Assembly: GCF_028864635.1 (NCBI RefSeq) | Contig: NZ_CP104850.1 | Location: 1,308,001 to 1,372,000, forward strand | Source: Cloacibacterium sp. TD35 | GTDB taxonomy: Bacteria; Bacteroidota; Bacteroidia; Flavobacteriales; Weeksellaceae | Reading direction: 5' to 3' | DNA length: 64,000 bases | Part shown: piece by piece, positions 8,142-16,514 of the stretch | How positions within the stretch are numbered: the first letter of the stretch is position 1 | How the letters are laid out: every line of letters begins with the position of its first letter | Made by a program: the position numbers and the translations under genes | The notes under the pieces: model-generated | Database searches by the model: none | What the model was told of the DNA's origin: nothing | Seen by the model: the letters and a program-made list of their open reading frames with translations, nothing else

Positions 8142-9437
8142 CTAGATGGCTTTTACAATAAAATATTGTTTTTTACCTTTTTGTAGCAATAAAAATTTGC
8201 CGTCAATTAAATCTTTTTCAGCAGCTACGAAATCGTCTTTTACTTTTTCTTTGTTTACAGAAATAGCATTTCCTTGTAATTCGCGTTTTGCTTCGCCTTT
8301 AGATTTTAAGAAACCAGATTTTTCTGATAATAAATCAATAATGTTGCTTCCTAAAACGTCTGATTTTGCTACTTCCGCTTGTGGAACTCCATCAAAAATC
8401 TGTAAGAATAATTCTTCATCTAAGCTTACCAAATCTTCCGCTGTACTTCTCCCGAAAAGGATTTCAGAAGCTTTTAATGCTTTTTCGTATTCTGCTTTTC
8501 CATGAACCCAAATCGTAACTTCTTCAGCCAGTTTTTTCTGCAATTTTCTTTCGTGTGGAGCAGTTTGGTGCTCTTCAACCAAAGATTCTATTTCTTCTTT
8601 TGGTAAAAAAGTATAGTATTTAATGAATCTTTCAGCATCAACATCAGAAGAATTTAACCAAAATTGATAAAATTTATACGGAGAAGTTCTTTTGGCATCT
8701 AACCAATAATTTTCTCCCGCTTCAGATTTCCCGAATTTAGAACCATCAGCTTTCGTAATTAACGGAACGGTTAATGCATAAGCTTCGCCTTGCGCTTTTC
8801 TACGAATTAATTCTGTGCCTGTGGTGATGTTTCCCCATTGGTCAGAACCTCCCATTTGTAGTTTTACTCCGTTATTTTTGTATAGATGTAAGAAGTCGTA
8901 ACCTTGTAATAATTGGTAGGTAAACTCTGTAAAGCTCATTCCGTCAACTCCAGCTTCTCCAGAGAAACGTTTTTTTACAGAATCTTTCGCCATCATATAA
9001 TTTACGGTAAGATGTTTCCCAATATCTCGCACGAAATCCAGAAACGTAAAGGTTTTCATCCAATCGTAATTGTTTACCAATTCCGCTTTATTCGGTTCGT
9101 TTCCTTCAAAATTTAAAAATCTAGAAAGTTGACCTTTTATGCAATCTACATAATGATTAAGCGTAGCTTCATCTAATAAATTTCTCTCCGAAGATTTTCC
9201 AGAAGGATCACCAATCATACCTGTTGCACCACCAACTAGAGCAATCGGTTTATGACCATGCTGTTGAAAATGTGCCAAAACTTTTATAGGAATTAAACTT
9301 CCGATATGAAGTGAATCTGCGGTAGGATCAAAACCAATATAAGCAGTAGTCATTTCCTTATTCAGTTGTTCATCCGTTCCGGGCATCATATCAGCGTACA
9401 AACCGCGCCATTTTAGTTCTTCAATAAAAGCGTTCAT
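8142..9437 (-). CDS. tyrS: Tyrosine--tRNA ligase
   Basis: Charges tRNA-Tyr; class Ic synthetase of 431 residues. The N-terminal Rossmann catalytic domain has HIGS in place of HIGH and KFGKS in place of KMSKS, both normal for TyrRS. The C-terminal S4-like RNA-binding domain (from about residue 350) ends in [14 protein letters not shown]. The frame can be extended by 8 codons but that start lies within the -7 box, so MNAFIEEL at 9437 is chosen. No T-box or other leader structure is evident in the 206 bp upstream. Confidence 0.97.
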   Translation of the reverse strand: MNAFIEELKWRGLYADMMPGTDEQLNKEMTTAYIGFDPTADSLHIGSLIPIKVLAHFQQHGHKPIALVGGATGMIGDPSGKSSERNLLDEATLNHYVDCIKGQLSRFLNFEGNEPNKAELVNNYDWMKTFTFLDFVRDIGKHLTVNYMMAKDSVKKRFSGEAGVDGMSFTEFTYQLLQGYDFLHLYKNNGVKLQMGGSDQWGNITTGTELIRRKAQGEAYALTVPLITKADGSKFGKSEAGENYWLDAKRTSPYKFYQFWLNSSDVDAERFIKYYTFLPKEEIESLVEEHQTAPHERKLQKKLAEEVTIWVHGKAEYEKALKASEILFGRSTAEDLVSLDEELFLQIFDGVPQAEVAKSDVLGSNIIDLLSEKSGFLKSKGEAKRELQGNAISVNKEKVKDDFVAAEKDLIDGKFLLLQKGKKQYFIVKAI

Positions 9438-9458
9438 TTTCTTAAAAATTTTGAATGG

Positions 9459-9466
9459 CAAAGATA
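9459..9466 (-). promoter_or_regulatory. -7 box for tyrS
   Basis: Leftward TATCTTTG, 21 nt before the ATG. Confidence 0.7.
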
Positions 9467-9627
9467 GGAAATTTGCAGGAAGTAGGAAGCTGGATGTGAG
9501 AAGTTTTTTTAATCAAACAGTTTATTTACACCATTTTGTAGTGAAATTTTATTTGATTTTTAAAAATTATAGACATCATCTAAAAACCAAATACATTTTA
9601 CTTTTTCTTTAGCTTTATCAAATTCCT

Positions 9628-9635
9628 TATCTTTG
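9628..9635 (+). promoter_or_regulatory. -7 box for the ECF sigma gene
   Basis: TATCTTTG, 8 nt before the ATG at 9644, so the leader is very short. Confidence 0.7.
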
Positions 9636-9643
9636 CATTTGCA

Positions 9644-10192
9644 ATGGAAAAACCAGAACTTTTAAAGCTCATCTTTTTGGCCAAAGAGAAGAATCAGAAA
9701 GCGCAAACTAAACTGATTAATCAATTTTGGACAGACGTTTTTTCTTTCGTGATGAAAAAAGTTCATGATGAAAACGCAGCAGATGAATTGACGGTTTCGG
9801 TTTTTTCTAAAGTATTGGCGAAATTAGATTTGTATGATGAGAATTTCCAATTTAAAACGTGGGTTCTTACCATCGCTCAAAATACAGTAATAGATTATTG
9901 GCGCAAAAAAAATCGGGAAACCGAAGAAACTATGGACGGTTTTCAGGATTTTAAAAATCAATTCGAAAAATCTCCTGAAGAAATTATGATTTCTGTGCAA
10001 GAAGAGAAAAAAATCATCGATGCGGTTGCCAAAATGGATCACAATTATCAAAAAATTATCCATTTGAGATTTTTTGAAGAAAAAAGCATCAAAGAAATTG
10101 CAGAAGAACTCAATCTTTCTGTTGCCAATACCAAAGTGAGAATTATGAGAGCCAAAAAAGTTTTGGCAGAATTGTTAAACGAAAATGAGTAG
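9644..10192 (+). CDS. RNA polymerase sigma factor, ECF type
   Basis: 182 residues with sigma-70 region 2 (FSFVMKKVHDENAADELT … FKTWVLTIAQNTVIDYWRK) and region 4 (IIHLRFFEEKSIKEIAEELNLS … VRIMRAKK). Directs RNA polymerase to a special promoter set. No anti-sigma factor is encoded beside it, unlike most ECF genes, so its control must lie elsewhere. lipA starts 80 nt downstream on the same strand with no terminator between, so the two may share a transcript. Confidence 0.9.
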   Translation: MEKPELLKLIFLAKEKNQKAQTKLINQFWTDVFSFVMKKVHDENAADELTVSVFSKVLAKLDLYDENFQFKTWVLTIAQNTVIDYWRKKNRETEETMDGFQDFKNQFEKSPEEIMISVQEEKKIIDAVAKMDHNYQKIIHLRFFEEKSIKEIAEELNLSVANTKVRIMRAKKVLAELLNENE

Positions 10193-10272
10193 AATCTCTC
10201 GCTGATTATGTAGATTGAGCAGATGAAAATCAACCGAATCAGCTAAATCTGCGAGAAAAATTTTAGATATTT

Positions 10273-11139
10273 ATGGAAAATCAAATTCAAGATACCACTA
10301 CCAATAAACCAAAATGGATTCGTGTAAAACTTCCTACAGGAAAAAATTACAGAGAATTAAGAACATTGGTTGATAAATATAAACTGAACACCATTTGTCA
10401 AAGTGGTTCTTGTCCGAACATGGGAGAATGTTGGGGAGAAGGAACCGCCACTTTTATGATTTTGGGAAATATCTGTACCAGAAGTTGTGGATTCTGTGGC
10501 GTGAAAACAGGTAAACCGCTTGATGTAAACTGGGACGAACCCGAAAAAGTAGCACGTTCTATTAAGTTAATGAAAATTAAGCACGCCGTTTTAACTTCTG
10601 TAGACCGAGATGATTTGAAAGATATGGGTTCTATTATCTGGGCAGAAACAGTAAATGCGGTGCGCAGAATTTCTCCGGGAACTACTATGGAAACGTTGAT
10701 TCCAGATTTCCAAGGGATTCATAAACACATTGATAGATTGGTAGAAGTAGCACCAGAAGTGATTTCTCACAATATGGAAACCGTAAAAAGATTAACCAGA
10801 GAAGTAAGAATTCAAGCGAAGTACGAACGTTCTTTGGAGGTTTTAAGATATTTAAAAGAAGCAGGACAAAACCGTACCAAAACTGGAATTATGCTCGGTT
10901 TGGGCGAAACGAAAGAAGAAGTTTTTGAAACCATTCAGGATGTGAGAAATGCAAATGTAGATGTGATTACGATTGGGCAATATCTTCAGCCAACTAAAAA
11001 ACATTTACCAGTAAAACGTTTCGTAGAACTGGAAGAATTTGAAGAATACAGAATTTTCGCAGAAAGCTTAGGTTTCCGTCATGTAGAAAGTTCGCCTTTG
11101 GTTCGTTCTTCTTATCATGCAGAAAAACATATTCACTAA
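10273..11139 (+). CDS. lipA: Lipoyl synthase
   Basis: Radical-SAM enzyme that inserts two sulfur atoms into octanoyl chains on lipoyl-dependent enzymes. 288 residues. The auxiliary cluster motif CQSGSCPNMGEC (CX4CX5C) and the radical-SAM motif CTRSCGFC (CX3CX2C) are both complete, and the C-terminal SSPLVRSSYHA with the cluster-binding Ser is present. The 80-bp gap to the sigma gene holds an imperfect TCTCGC…CTGCGAGA repeat but no clear promoter. Confidence 0.97.
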   Translation: MENQIQDTTTNKPKWIRVKLPTGKNYRELRTLVDKYKLNTICQSGSCPNMGECWGEGTATFMILGNICTRSCGFCGVKTGKPLDVNWDEPEKVARSIKLMKIKHAVLTSVDRDDLKDMGSIIWAETVNAVRRISPGTTMETLIPDFQGIHKHIDRLVEVAPEVISHNMETVKRLTREVRIQAKYERSLEVLRYLKEAGQNRTKTGIMLGLGETKEEVFETIQDVRNANVDVITIGQYLQPTKKHLPVKRFVELEEFEEYRIFAESLGFRHVESSPLVRSSYHAEKHIH

Positions 11140-11242
11140 AAAAAGACAAGTATAATATTTTTAAATAATCGTTATCAATTTTTTTGATAGCGATTTTTTT
11201 TGAAAAAGATTTTCGTTTTATAGCTTAGCAAAAAAATATATT

Positions 11243-12028
11243 ATGAAAAGATTTAGTTATAGTTTATTGTTATTTTTCGTATTTGGTTTTGTTTTTTCTC
11301 AGTCAAAAATTGTTGTTAAAGAAACCACTTATTCATCAAAAGGGAAAAATTTTAAATCTTATGTAGCTTATGACGCCTCTAAAAAAGGAAAATTACCAGT
11401 GGTAATGATTGTTCCAGAATGGTGGGGCGTAAATGATTATGCAAAATACAGAGCCAAAAAAATTGCAGAATTAGGTTATTTTGCAATGGTTGTTGACATG
11501 TATGGCGATGGAAAATTTGTAGAAACGCCTCAAGAAGCTCAAGAGTTAGCAACTCCTTTTTATCAGAATGCAGTTTTGGCAAAAGAAAATTTTGATGTGG
11601 CAACAGCTTATGTTAAAACGTTCAAAAATGTCAATTCTAGTAAAGTTGCAGCAATTGGATACTGTTTTGGAGGAGCAATGGTGCTGAATATGGCAAGACA
11701 AAACCCAGAATTGAAAGGCGTAGTAAGTTTTCACGGGAATTTAATGACCGGTGTAAAACCAACACATAACAATGTGAAAATTTTAGTTTGCAATGGTGCT
11801 GCAGATAATTTTGTTCCTGAAAAAGAAATCGAGGAATTCAAAAAAGAAATGATGGAGAATAAGTTTGATTATCAATTCATTAATTATCCTGATGCAGTTC
11901 ACGCTTTTACCAATCCTAATTCTACTGCGGTGGGCAAAAAGTTTAATATGAATATTGCTTACAATAAGTCTGCAGATGTAAAATCTTGGCAGGAAATGAA
12001 AACCTTTTTAGCGAAAATTTTCAAATAA
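11243..12028 (+). CDS. Dienelactone hydrolase family protein, exported
   Basis: 261 residues with a Sec signal peptide (cleavage after FVFSQ, near residue 20) and an alpha/beta hydrolase domain of the dienelactone hydrolase type. The nucleophile elbow is GYCFGG with cysteine, as in DLH enzymes; the acid is in NGAADNFVP and the His in DAVHAF. Probably periplasmic; true substrate unknown. A stand-alone gene with its own terminator. Confidence 0.87.
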   Translation: MKRFSYSLLLFFVFGFVFSQSKIVVKETTYSSKGKNFKSYVAYDASKKGKLPVVMIVPEWWGVNDYAKYRAKKIAELGYFAMVVDMYGDGKFVETPQEAQELATPFYQNAVLAKENFDVATAYVKTFKNVNSSKVAAIGYCFGGAMVLNMARQNPELKGVVSFHGNLMTGVKPTHNNVKILVCNGAADNFVPEKEIEEFKKEMMENKFDYQFINYPDAVHAFTNPNSTAVGKKFNMNIAYNKSADVKSWQEMKTFLAKIFK

Positions 12029-12033
12029 AATTG

Positions 12034-12057
12034 GCGGATTTTATTCCGCTTTTTTTA
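12034..12057 (+). terminator. Terminator after the dienelactone hydrolase gene
   Basis: Short stem GCGGA/TCCGC (12034-12038 with 12045-12049) followed by eight T. Confidence 0.7.
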
Positions 12058-12094
12058 TGAAAATAAACTAAATTTATCCTTCAAAAATTGATTA

Positions 12095-13351
12095 ATGAAA
12101 AACGCTGTCCTTATTACGATAGGAAACGAGGTTCTGTCTGGAACTACGGTAGATACCAATTCTAATTTTATTGCAAAAGAATTATCAAAAATTGGGATTT
12201 CTGTTTCGCAGATTTTTACCATTTCAGATGAAATAGAAATTATTAAAAATACATTACAATCTGCCTTTCAGTTGACTGATTTGGTAATTACAACAGGCGG
12301 GCTTGGCCCAACCAAAGATGATAAAACCAAGAAAGCTTTTTGTGAATTTTTCAATGATGAAATCGTTTATGACGAAGAAACTTTTCAGCATCTGAAAACC
12401 AGATTAGAACGCATAGGAAGGTTAGAAATCATCGAAAGAAACAGAGAACAAGCCATGATTCTTTCTAAATCTAAAGTTTTCCAAAATCATAATGGAACAG
12501 CACCGAGTTTAATGGTAGAAGATAACGGCAAAATAGCGATTTGTCTTCCTGGTGTTCCTTATGAAGTGAAACCTCTAGTTAAAGACCAAATTATTCCTTA
12601 TCTACAAAAAGAATTTGAATCTAATTTTTTGAAAATTAGAACTGTTTCTGTGGTGAATTATCCTGAGAGTTTATTGTCTGATGCTTTAGAAGAATGGGAA
12701 CTGAATTTGCCTGAAAATTTTTCACTTTCATATTTGCCAATCGCCAATAGAGTTAAGTTGAAATTAACGGCTTCAGGAAAGGATTTAGAAGTTTTGGAAA
12801 ATCAATTAGAAGAAGAGATTTCTAAAATAAGACCATTGCTGAAAGCGCATATTATTTCTGAACACGGTGACAAAATAGAAGAAATTTTACATGATTTTTT
12901 AATTTCAAGAAATTTAACTATTTCTACGGCTGAAAGTTGTACTGGTGGAGAATTATCACATTTAATAACAAGTGTTTCTGGAAGTTCAAATTACTTTTTA
13001 GGCGGAATTTGCACCTATCAAACACAGAAAAAAATTGAAATCTTAGGTGTTTCTGAGGATTTAATTCAAGAAAAAACAGTAGTTTCAGCAGAAGTAGCAC
13101 AAGCGATGAGTTTAGGTTGCCAGAAATTATTTAAAACGGATGTTACACTTTCTACCACTGGTGTTGCAGGACCTAATTCAGATGAATTCAATTCAGAAAT
13201 CGGCACTGTTTTTTATTCGATTAGAGTAAAAGATTTTGAAAAGACTTTCAGATTGTATCTTCCTCATTTAGAGCGCAAAGATTTTATGAATTTTGTTTCT
13301 CAGAAGGTTTTGCAAGATTTAATTCAGATTTTAATTCAAGAAAATCTTTAA
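12095..13351 (+). CDS. cinA: CinA: ADP-ribose pyrophosphatase / NMN deamidase-like protein
   Basis: 418 residues with two parts. The N-terminal MoaB/COG1058 domain (about 1-170; GNEVLSGTTVDTNS and TTGGLGPTKDD) is linked to a C-terminal CinA domain (about 260-415; TAESCTGGELSHLIT, VSAEVAQAMS, TGVAGP). Such proteins recycle pyridine nucleotides. The name comes from competence-induced loci, but no competence genes are nearby. Full length and intact. Confidence 0.93.
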   Translation: MKNAVLITIGNEVLSGTTVDTNSNFIAKELSKIGISVSQIFTISDEIEIIKNTLQSAFQLTDLVITTGGLGPTKDDKTKKAFCEFFNDEIVYDEETFQHLKTRLERIGRLEIIERNREQAMILSKSKVFQNHNGTAPSLMVEDNGKIAICLPGVPYEVKPLVKDQIIPYLQKEFESNFLKIRTVSVVNYPESLLSDALEEWELNLPENFSLSYLPIANRVKLKLTASGKDLEVLENQLEEEISKIRPLLKAHIISEHGDKIEEILHDFLISRNLTISTAESCTGGELSHLITSVSGSSNYFLGGICTYQTQKKIEILGVSEDLIQEKTVVSAEVAQAMSLGCQKLFKTDVTLSTTGVAGPNSDEFNSEIGTVFYSIRVKDFEKTFRLYLPHLERKDFMNFVSQKVLQDLIQILIQENL

Positions 13352-13501
13352 AATTCGCCTTTCTCATGTAATAAAATGGGACAAACAGTTGTTATATCTT
13401 TAAAATAATTTAGAATGAAATCGCTATAATTGAAAGAACTCAAACGTCAATGAATGTTCAGCGATTGCATAAGACCTTTAAAAAACAATAAATATCTACT
13501 T

Positions 13502-14164
13502 ATGAAAAAAATAATTTTTAGTTTCCTAGTTCTTTTGGTTCAGGTAGCTTATTCGCAAACTTCCAAAAATTTTGGAGATTTCAGCGCAGTAAAGGTTTAT
13601 GATAGAATTAATGTAACCCTTGTAAAATCCAGTGAAAATAAAATTCAGGTTAAAAATGATAACCCAGATGTAGAAATTGTCAATAAAAATGGTGACCTCA
13701 AAATCAGAATGATTCCTACTAAGCTCATGCAAGGCGACAAAGCTGAGGTAACTGTTTTCTATGAAGATATTAACGAAATTCAAGCCAGTCAAGGTTCTAA
13801 AATTACTTCTGATGGAGCAATAGATAGCAAAATGCTCAGCATTACTTCAAACGAAGGTTCTACTTTAAATTTACAGGTAGATGTGAATTTATTGAATTCT
13901 AAAGCCAATTCTGGTGGAATCATTAATGTGTCTGGAACCGCAGAAATTCAAGATGTTTTGGTGAATTCTGGTGCACAATTTAATGGTAGAGATTTAGATT
14001 CAGAAACTGTTACCATCACTACAAATGCAGGTGGGAATGCAGAAGTAAATGCCTCTAAAATTATTAATGCTACAACTAGAGCAGGCGGAAATATAGACGT
14101 CTATGGTTCTCCCAAAGACAGAAATACCAAAAATGTTTTAGGCGGAAAAATAACATTCAAATAA
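13502..14164 (+). CDS. DUF2807 (GIN domain) secreted protein
   Basis: 220 residues: a signal peptide ending VAYSQ (about residue 18), then a head-GIN-type domain rich in short beta strands (FGDFSAVKVYDRINVTLVKS … repeated IN/S-x-G-G turns), predicted to form a beta-helix-like stack. Function unknown in the family; an adhesin- or envelope-associated role is often assumed. An in-frame ATG further up (13454) lacks signal-peptide logic, so the ATG at 13502 is preferred. Confidence 0.85.
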   Translation: MKKIIFSFLVLLVQVAYSQTSKNFGDFSAVKVYDRINVTLVKSSENKIQVKNDNPDVEIVNKNGDLKIRMIPTKLMQGDKAEVTVFYEDINEIQASQGSKITSDGAIDSKMLSITSNEGSTLNLQVDVNLLNSKANSGGIINVSGTAEIQDVLVNSGAQFNGRDLDSETVTITTNAGGNAEVNASKIINATTRAGGNIDVYGSPKDRNTKNVLGGKITFK

Positions 14165-14226
14165 ATATTATAAAGCCAGAGTTTTAAACTTTGGTTTTTT
14201 TGATTATTTAACCGTAACAATTTCTT

Positions 14227-14234
14227 ATAAATTT
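14227..14234 (+). promoter_or_regulatory. -7 box for the first M13 gene
   Basis: TAAATTTG, 32 nt before the ATG. The same octamer stands 22 nt before the second M13 gene. Confidence 0.55.
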
Positions 14235-14266
14235 GTACTTATTCATCATTAATTAATCATACAGAA

Positions 14267-16354
14267 ATGAAAAAAATATCAATCGCTGTGTTAGCTTTTT
14301 CAGGAATGCTCATTTTAGATTCTTGTGGCACTCAGAAACAAGCAACTACAGAAACTACTCCTATTCCAATTGAAGAATTGAAACCAGCAGAACTTCCAGA
14401 AAACGGAATTGCCATTGAACTGATGGACAAATCAGTTCGTCCGCAAGACGATTTTTACAACTACGTAAACGGAACTTGGATGAAAACGGCTCAGATTCCT
14501 GCGGATAAAGCAAGTTGGGGAAGTTTCAATGAATTAAGAGAAAAAACAGACTTAAATTCTCTTAAAATTTTAGACAATTTGTTGAAAGAAACTTACGCAA
14601 AAGGAACTGAAGGTCAAAAAATTCAGGATATTTATGCTACTTACATGGATATGGATAAGCGTAATGCAGACGGAATTGCTCCTATTAAAGGTGATTTAGC
14701 AAAAATCGATGCCATTAAAACGATGGCAGATTTACAAAAATATTTAGTAGAAGCTACCAAAACTGGTGATAATCCTTTCTATTCTTGGGGAGTTTATGCA
14801 GACCTTAAAAATTCTACAGATAATGCCGTTTACATGGGAGATGTAAACCTTGGTTTAGGAAGAGATTATTATCAAAAAGATAATGAAGAAAACACCAAAA
14901 CCATCGGTCAATACAAAGATTATTTAACCAAATTATACACGGTTTTAGGATATAAGAATCCAGAAGTTGCGGCTCAAAAAGTAATTGACTTTGAAAAAAC
15001 TGCAGCACAAACTTTAATCCCTAACGAAAAAATTAGAGATGCTAATCTTCAATACAATCCGAAGACTTTACCAGAACTGAAGACTTTGGTGAAAAATGTA
15101 GATTTACCATCTTATCTTAAAAACGCTGGTGTAAATACAGACCGAGTAATCATTGGTGAATTAGATTACTATAAGAATTTAGATAAATTTTTGAATGCTA
15201 AAAATTTACCATTCATCAAAGATTTCTTAAAAGTGAAATTATTAAACGGAAGTGCTTCTGTTTTAGACCAAAAATTAGACGATTTACAGTTTGATTTCTA
15301 CGGAAGAACTTTGAGCGGACAAAAAGAACAACGCGCGATGAATAAACGTGCACTTTCTACCATAAATGGAGTTCTTGGTGAAGCTTTCGGGAAATTATAT
15401 GTAGATAAATATTTCTCTGCCGAAGCTAAAGCAGAAATGGTAACCTTAATTGATTATCTTAAAAAATCTTACGTTCAGCATATTTCTAATCTTTCTTGGA
15501 TGAGTGATGAAACCAAAACGAAAGCATTAGATAAATTGTCTAAATTCACTGTAAAAGTAGGTTATCCAGATGAATGGAAAGACTATTCTAAATTACAAGT
15601 GCTTTCTAAAAACGAAGGAGGAACACTGTACGGAAATCTTAAAAATGTTTCTTTTTGGGCTTATCAAAAAGAATTAGATAAAGTAGGTAAGAAAGTTGAT
15701 AAAAAAGAGTGGGGAATGACTCCTCAAACTGTAAATGCTTACTACAATCCGGTAAATAACGAAATCGTTTTCCCTGCTGCTATTTTACAAGCGCCATTCT
15801 TTGATTTCAAAGCAGATCCTGCTGTAAATTTCGGCGGAATCGGAGCGGTAATTGGTCACGAAATTTCTCACGGATTTGATGATTCTGGAGCAATGTTCGA
15901 TGGAGATGGAAACCTTAAAAATTGGTGGACTGATGCTGATAAAAAGAACTTCGAAGAAGCTACTAAAAAATTAGCGGAACAATACAGCAAATATGAGCCA
16001 GTAAAAGGAACTTTCGTAAACGGTTTATTTACAAATGGCGAAAATATTGCAGATTTAGGTGGAGTTGCAATTGCTTATGATGCATTACAAATGTATCTTA
16101 AAGACAAAGGAAATCCAGGATTAATTAGTGGTTACAACCAAGATCAAAGATTTTTCTTAAGTTGGGGAACCATCTGGAGAACTAAATCTACTGAAAAATA
16201 CATGATTAATCAGGTGAAAACAGATCCACATTCACCAGGTTTATACAGAGCTTTTGGTCCTCTAGTTAATACAGAATCTTGGTACAAAGCTTTCGAAGTG
16301 AAAGAAGGTGACCAGCATTATAAAAAACCTGAAGACAGAATTAAAATCTGGTAG
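14267..16354 (+). CDS. M13 family metallopeptidase, lipoprotein (copy 1)
   Basis: Neprilysin/PepO-type zinc endopeptidase, 695 residues. It has a lipoprotein signal with lipobox LDSC (Cys about residue 20), a linker rich in Thr/Pro/Glu, the N-terminal M13 domain (VRPQDDFYNYVNGTW), and the catalytic domain with HEISH (near residue 530), the third zinc ligand in ENIADLGG, and the C-terminal KIW end typical of the family. Likely digests peptides in the periplasm or at the surface. It is followed by a close paralog; this copy has a longer linker. Confidence 0.95.
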   Translation: MKKISIAVLAFSGMLILDSCGTQKQATTETTPIPIEELKPAELPENGIAIELMDKSVRPQDDFYNYVNGTWMKTAQIPADKASWGSFNELREKTDLNSLKILDNLLKETYAKGTEGQKIQDIYATYMDMDKRNADGIAPIKGDLAKIDAIKTMADLQKYLVEATKTGDNPFYSWGVYADLKNSTDNAVYMGDVNLGLGRDYYQKDNEENTKTIGQYKDYLTKLYTVLGYKNPEVAAQKVIDFEKTAAQTLIPNEKIRDANLQYNPKTLPELKTLVKNVDLPSYLKNAGVNTDRVIIGELDYYKNLDKFLNAKNLPFIKDFLKVKLLNGSASVLDQKLDDLQFDFYGRTLSGQKEQRAMNKRALSTINGVLGEAFGKLYVDKYFSAEAKAEMVTLIDYLKKSYVQHISNLSWMSDETKTKALDKLSKFTVKVGYPDEWKDYSKLQVLSKNEGGTLYGNLKNVSFWAYQKELDKVGKKVDKKEWGMTPQTVNAYYNPVNNEIVFPAAILQAPFFDFKADPAVNFGGIGAVIGHEISHGFDDSGAMFDGDGNLKNWWTDADKKNFEEATKKLAEQYSKYEPVKGTFVNGLFTNGENIADLGGVAIAYDALQMYLKDKGNPGLISGYNQDQRFFLSWGTIWRTKSTEKYMINQVKTDPHSPGLYRAFGPLVNTESWYKAFEVKEGDQHYKKPEDRIKIW

Positions 16355-16386
16355 AAAACTAAATTTTTCTTAAAAATAAACAATTT

Positions 16387-16413
16387 AAACCACAGAATTT
16401 TCTGTGGTTTTTT
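16387..16413 (+). terminator. Terminator after M13 copy 1
   Basis: AAACCACAGA (16387-16396) pairs with TCTGTGGTTT (16401-16410), followed by T. Confidence 0.88.
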
Positions 16414-16484
16414 ATTATTTATAAATTCAATTGAAACAAATTCAAATTTTTATCAACTAATGATAATAAAACTGATGATTTTAT

Positions 16485-16492
16485 TAAATTTG
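16485..16492 (+). promoter_or_regulatory. -7 box for the second M13 gene
   Basis: TAAATTTG, 22 nt before the ATG. With the terminator upstream, it shows the two paralogs are transcribed separately. Confidence 0.6.
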
Positions 16493-16514
16493 AACAATTA
16501 ATAATTAACTATAT

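Noticed and set aside
9438-9643. Possible T-box or attenuator before tyrS
   Set aside because: No specifier or antiterminator stems; only about 15 nt lie between the promoter box and the ATG.
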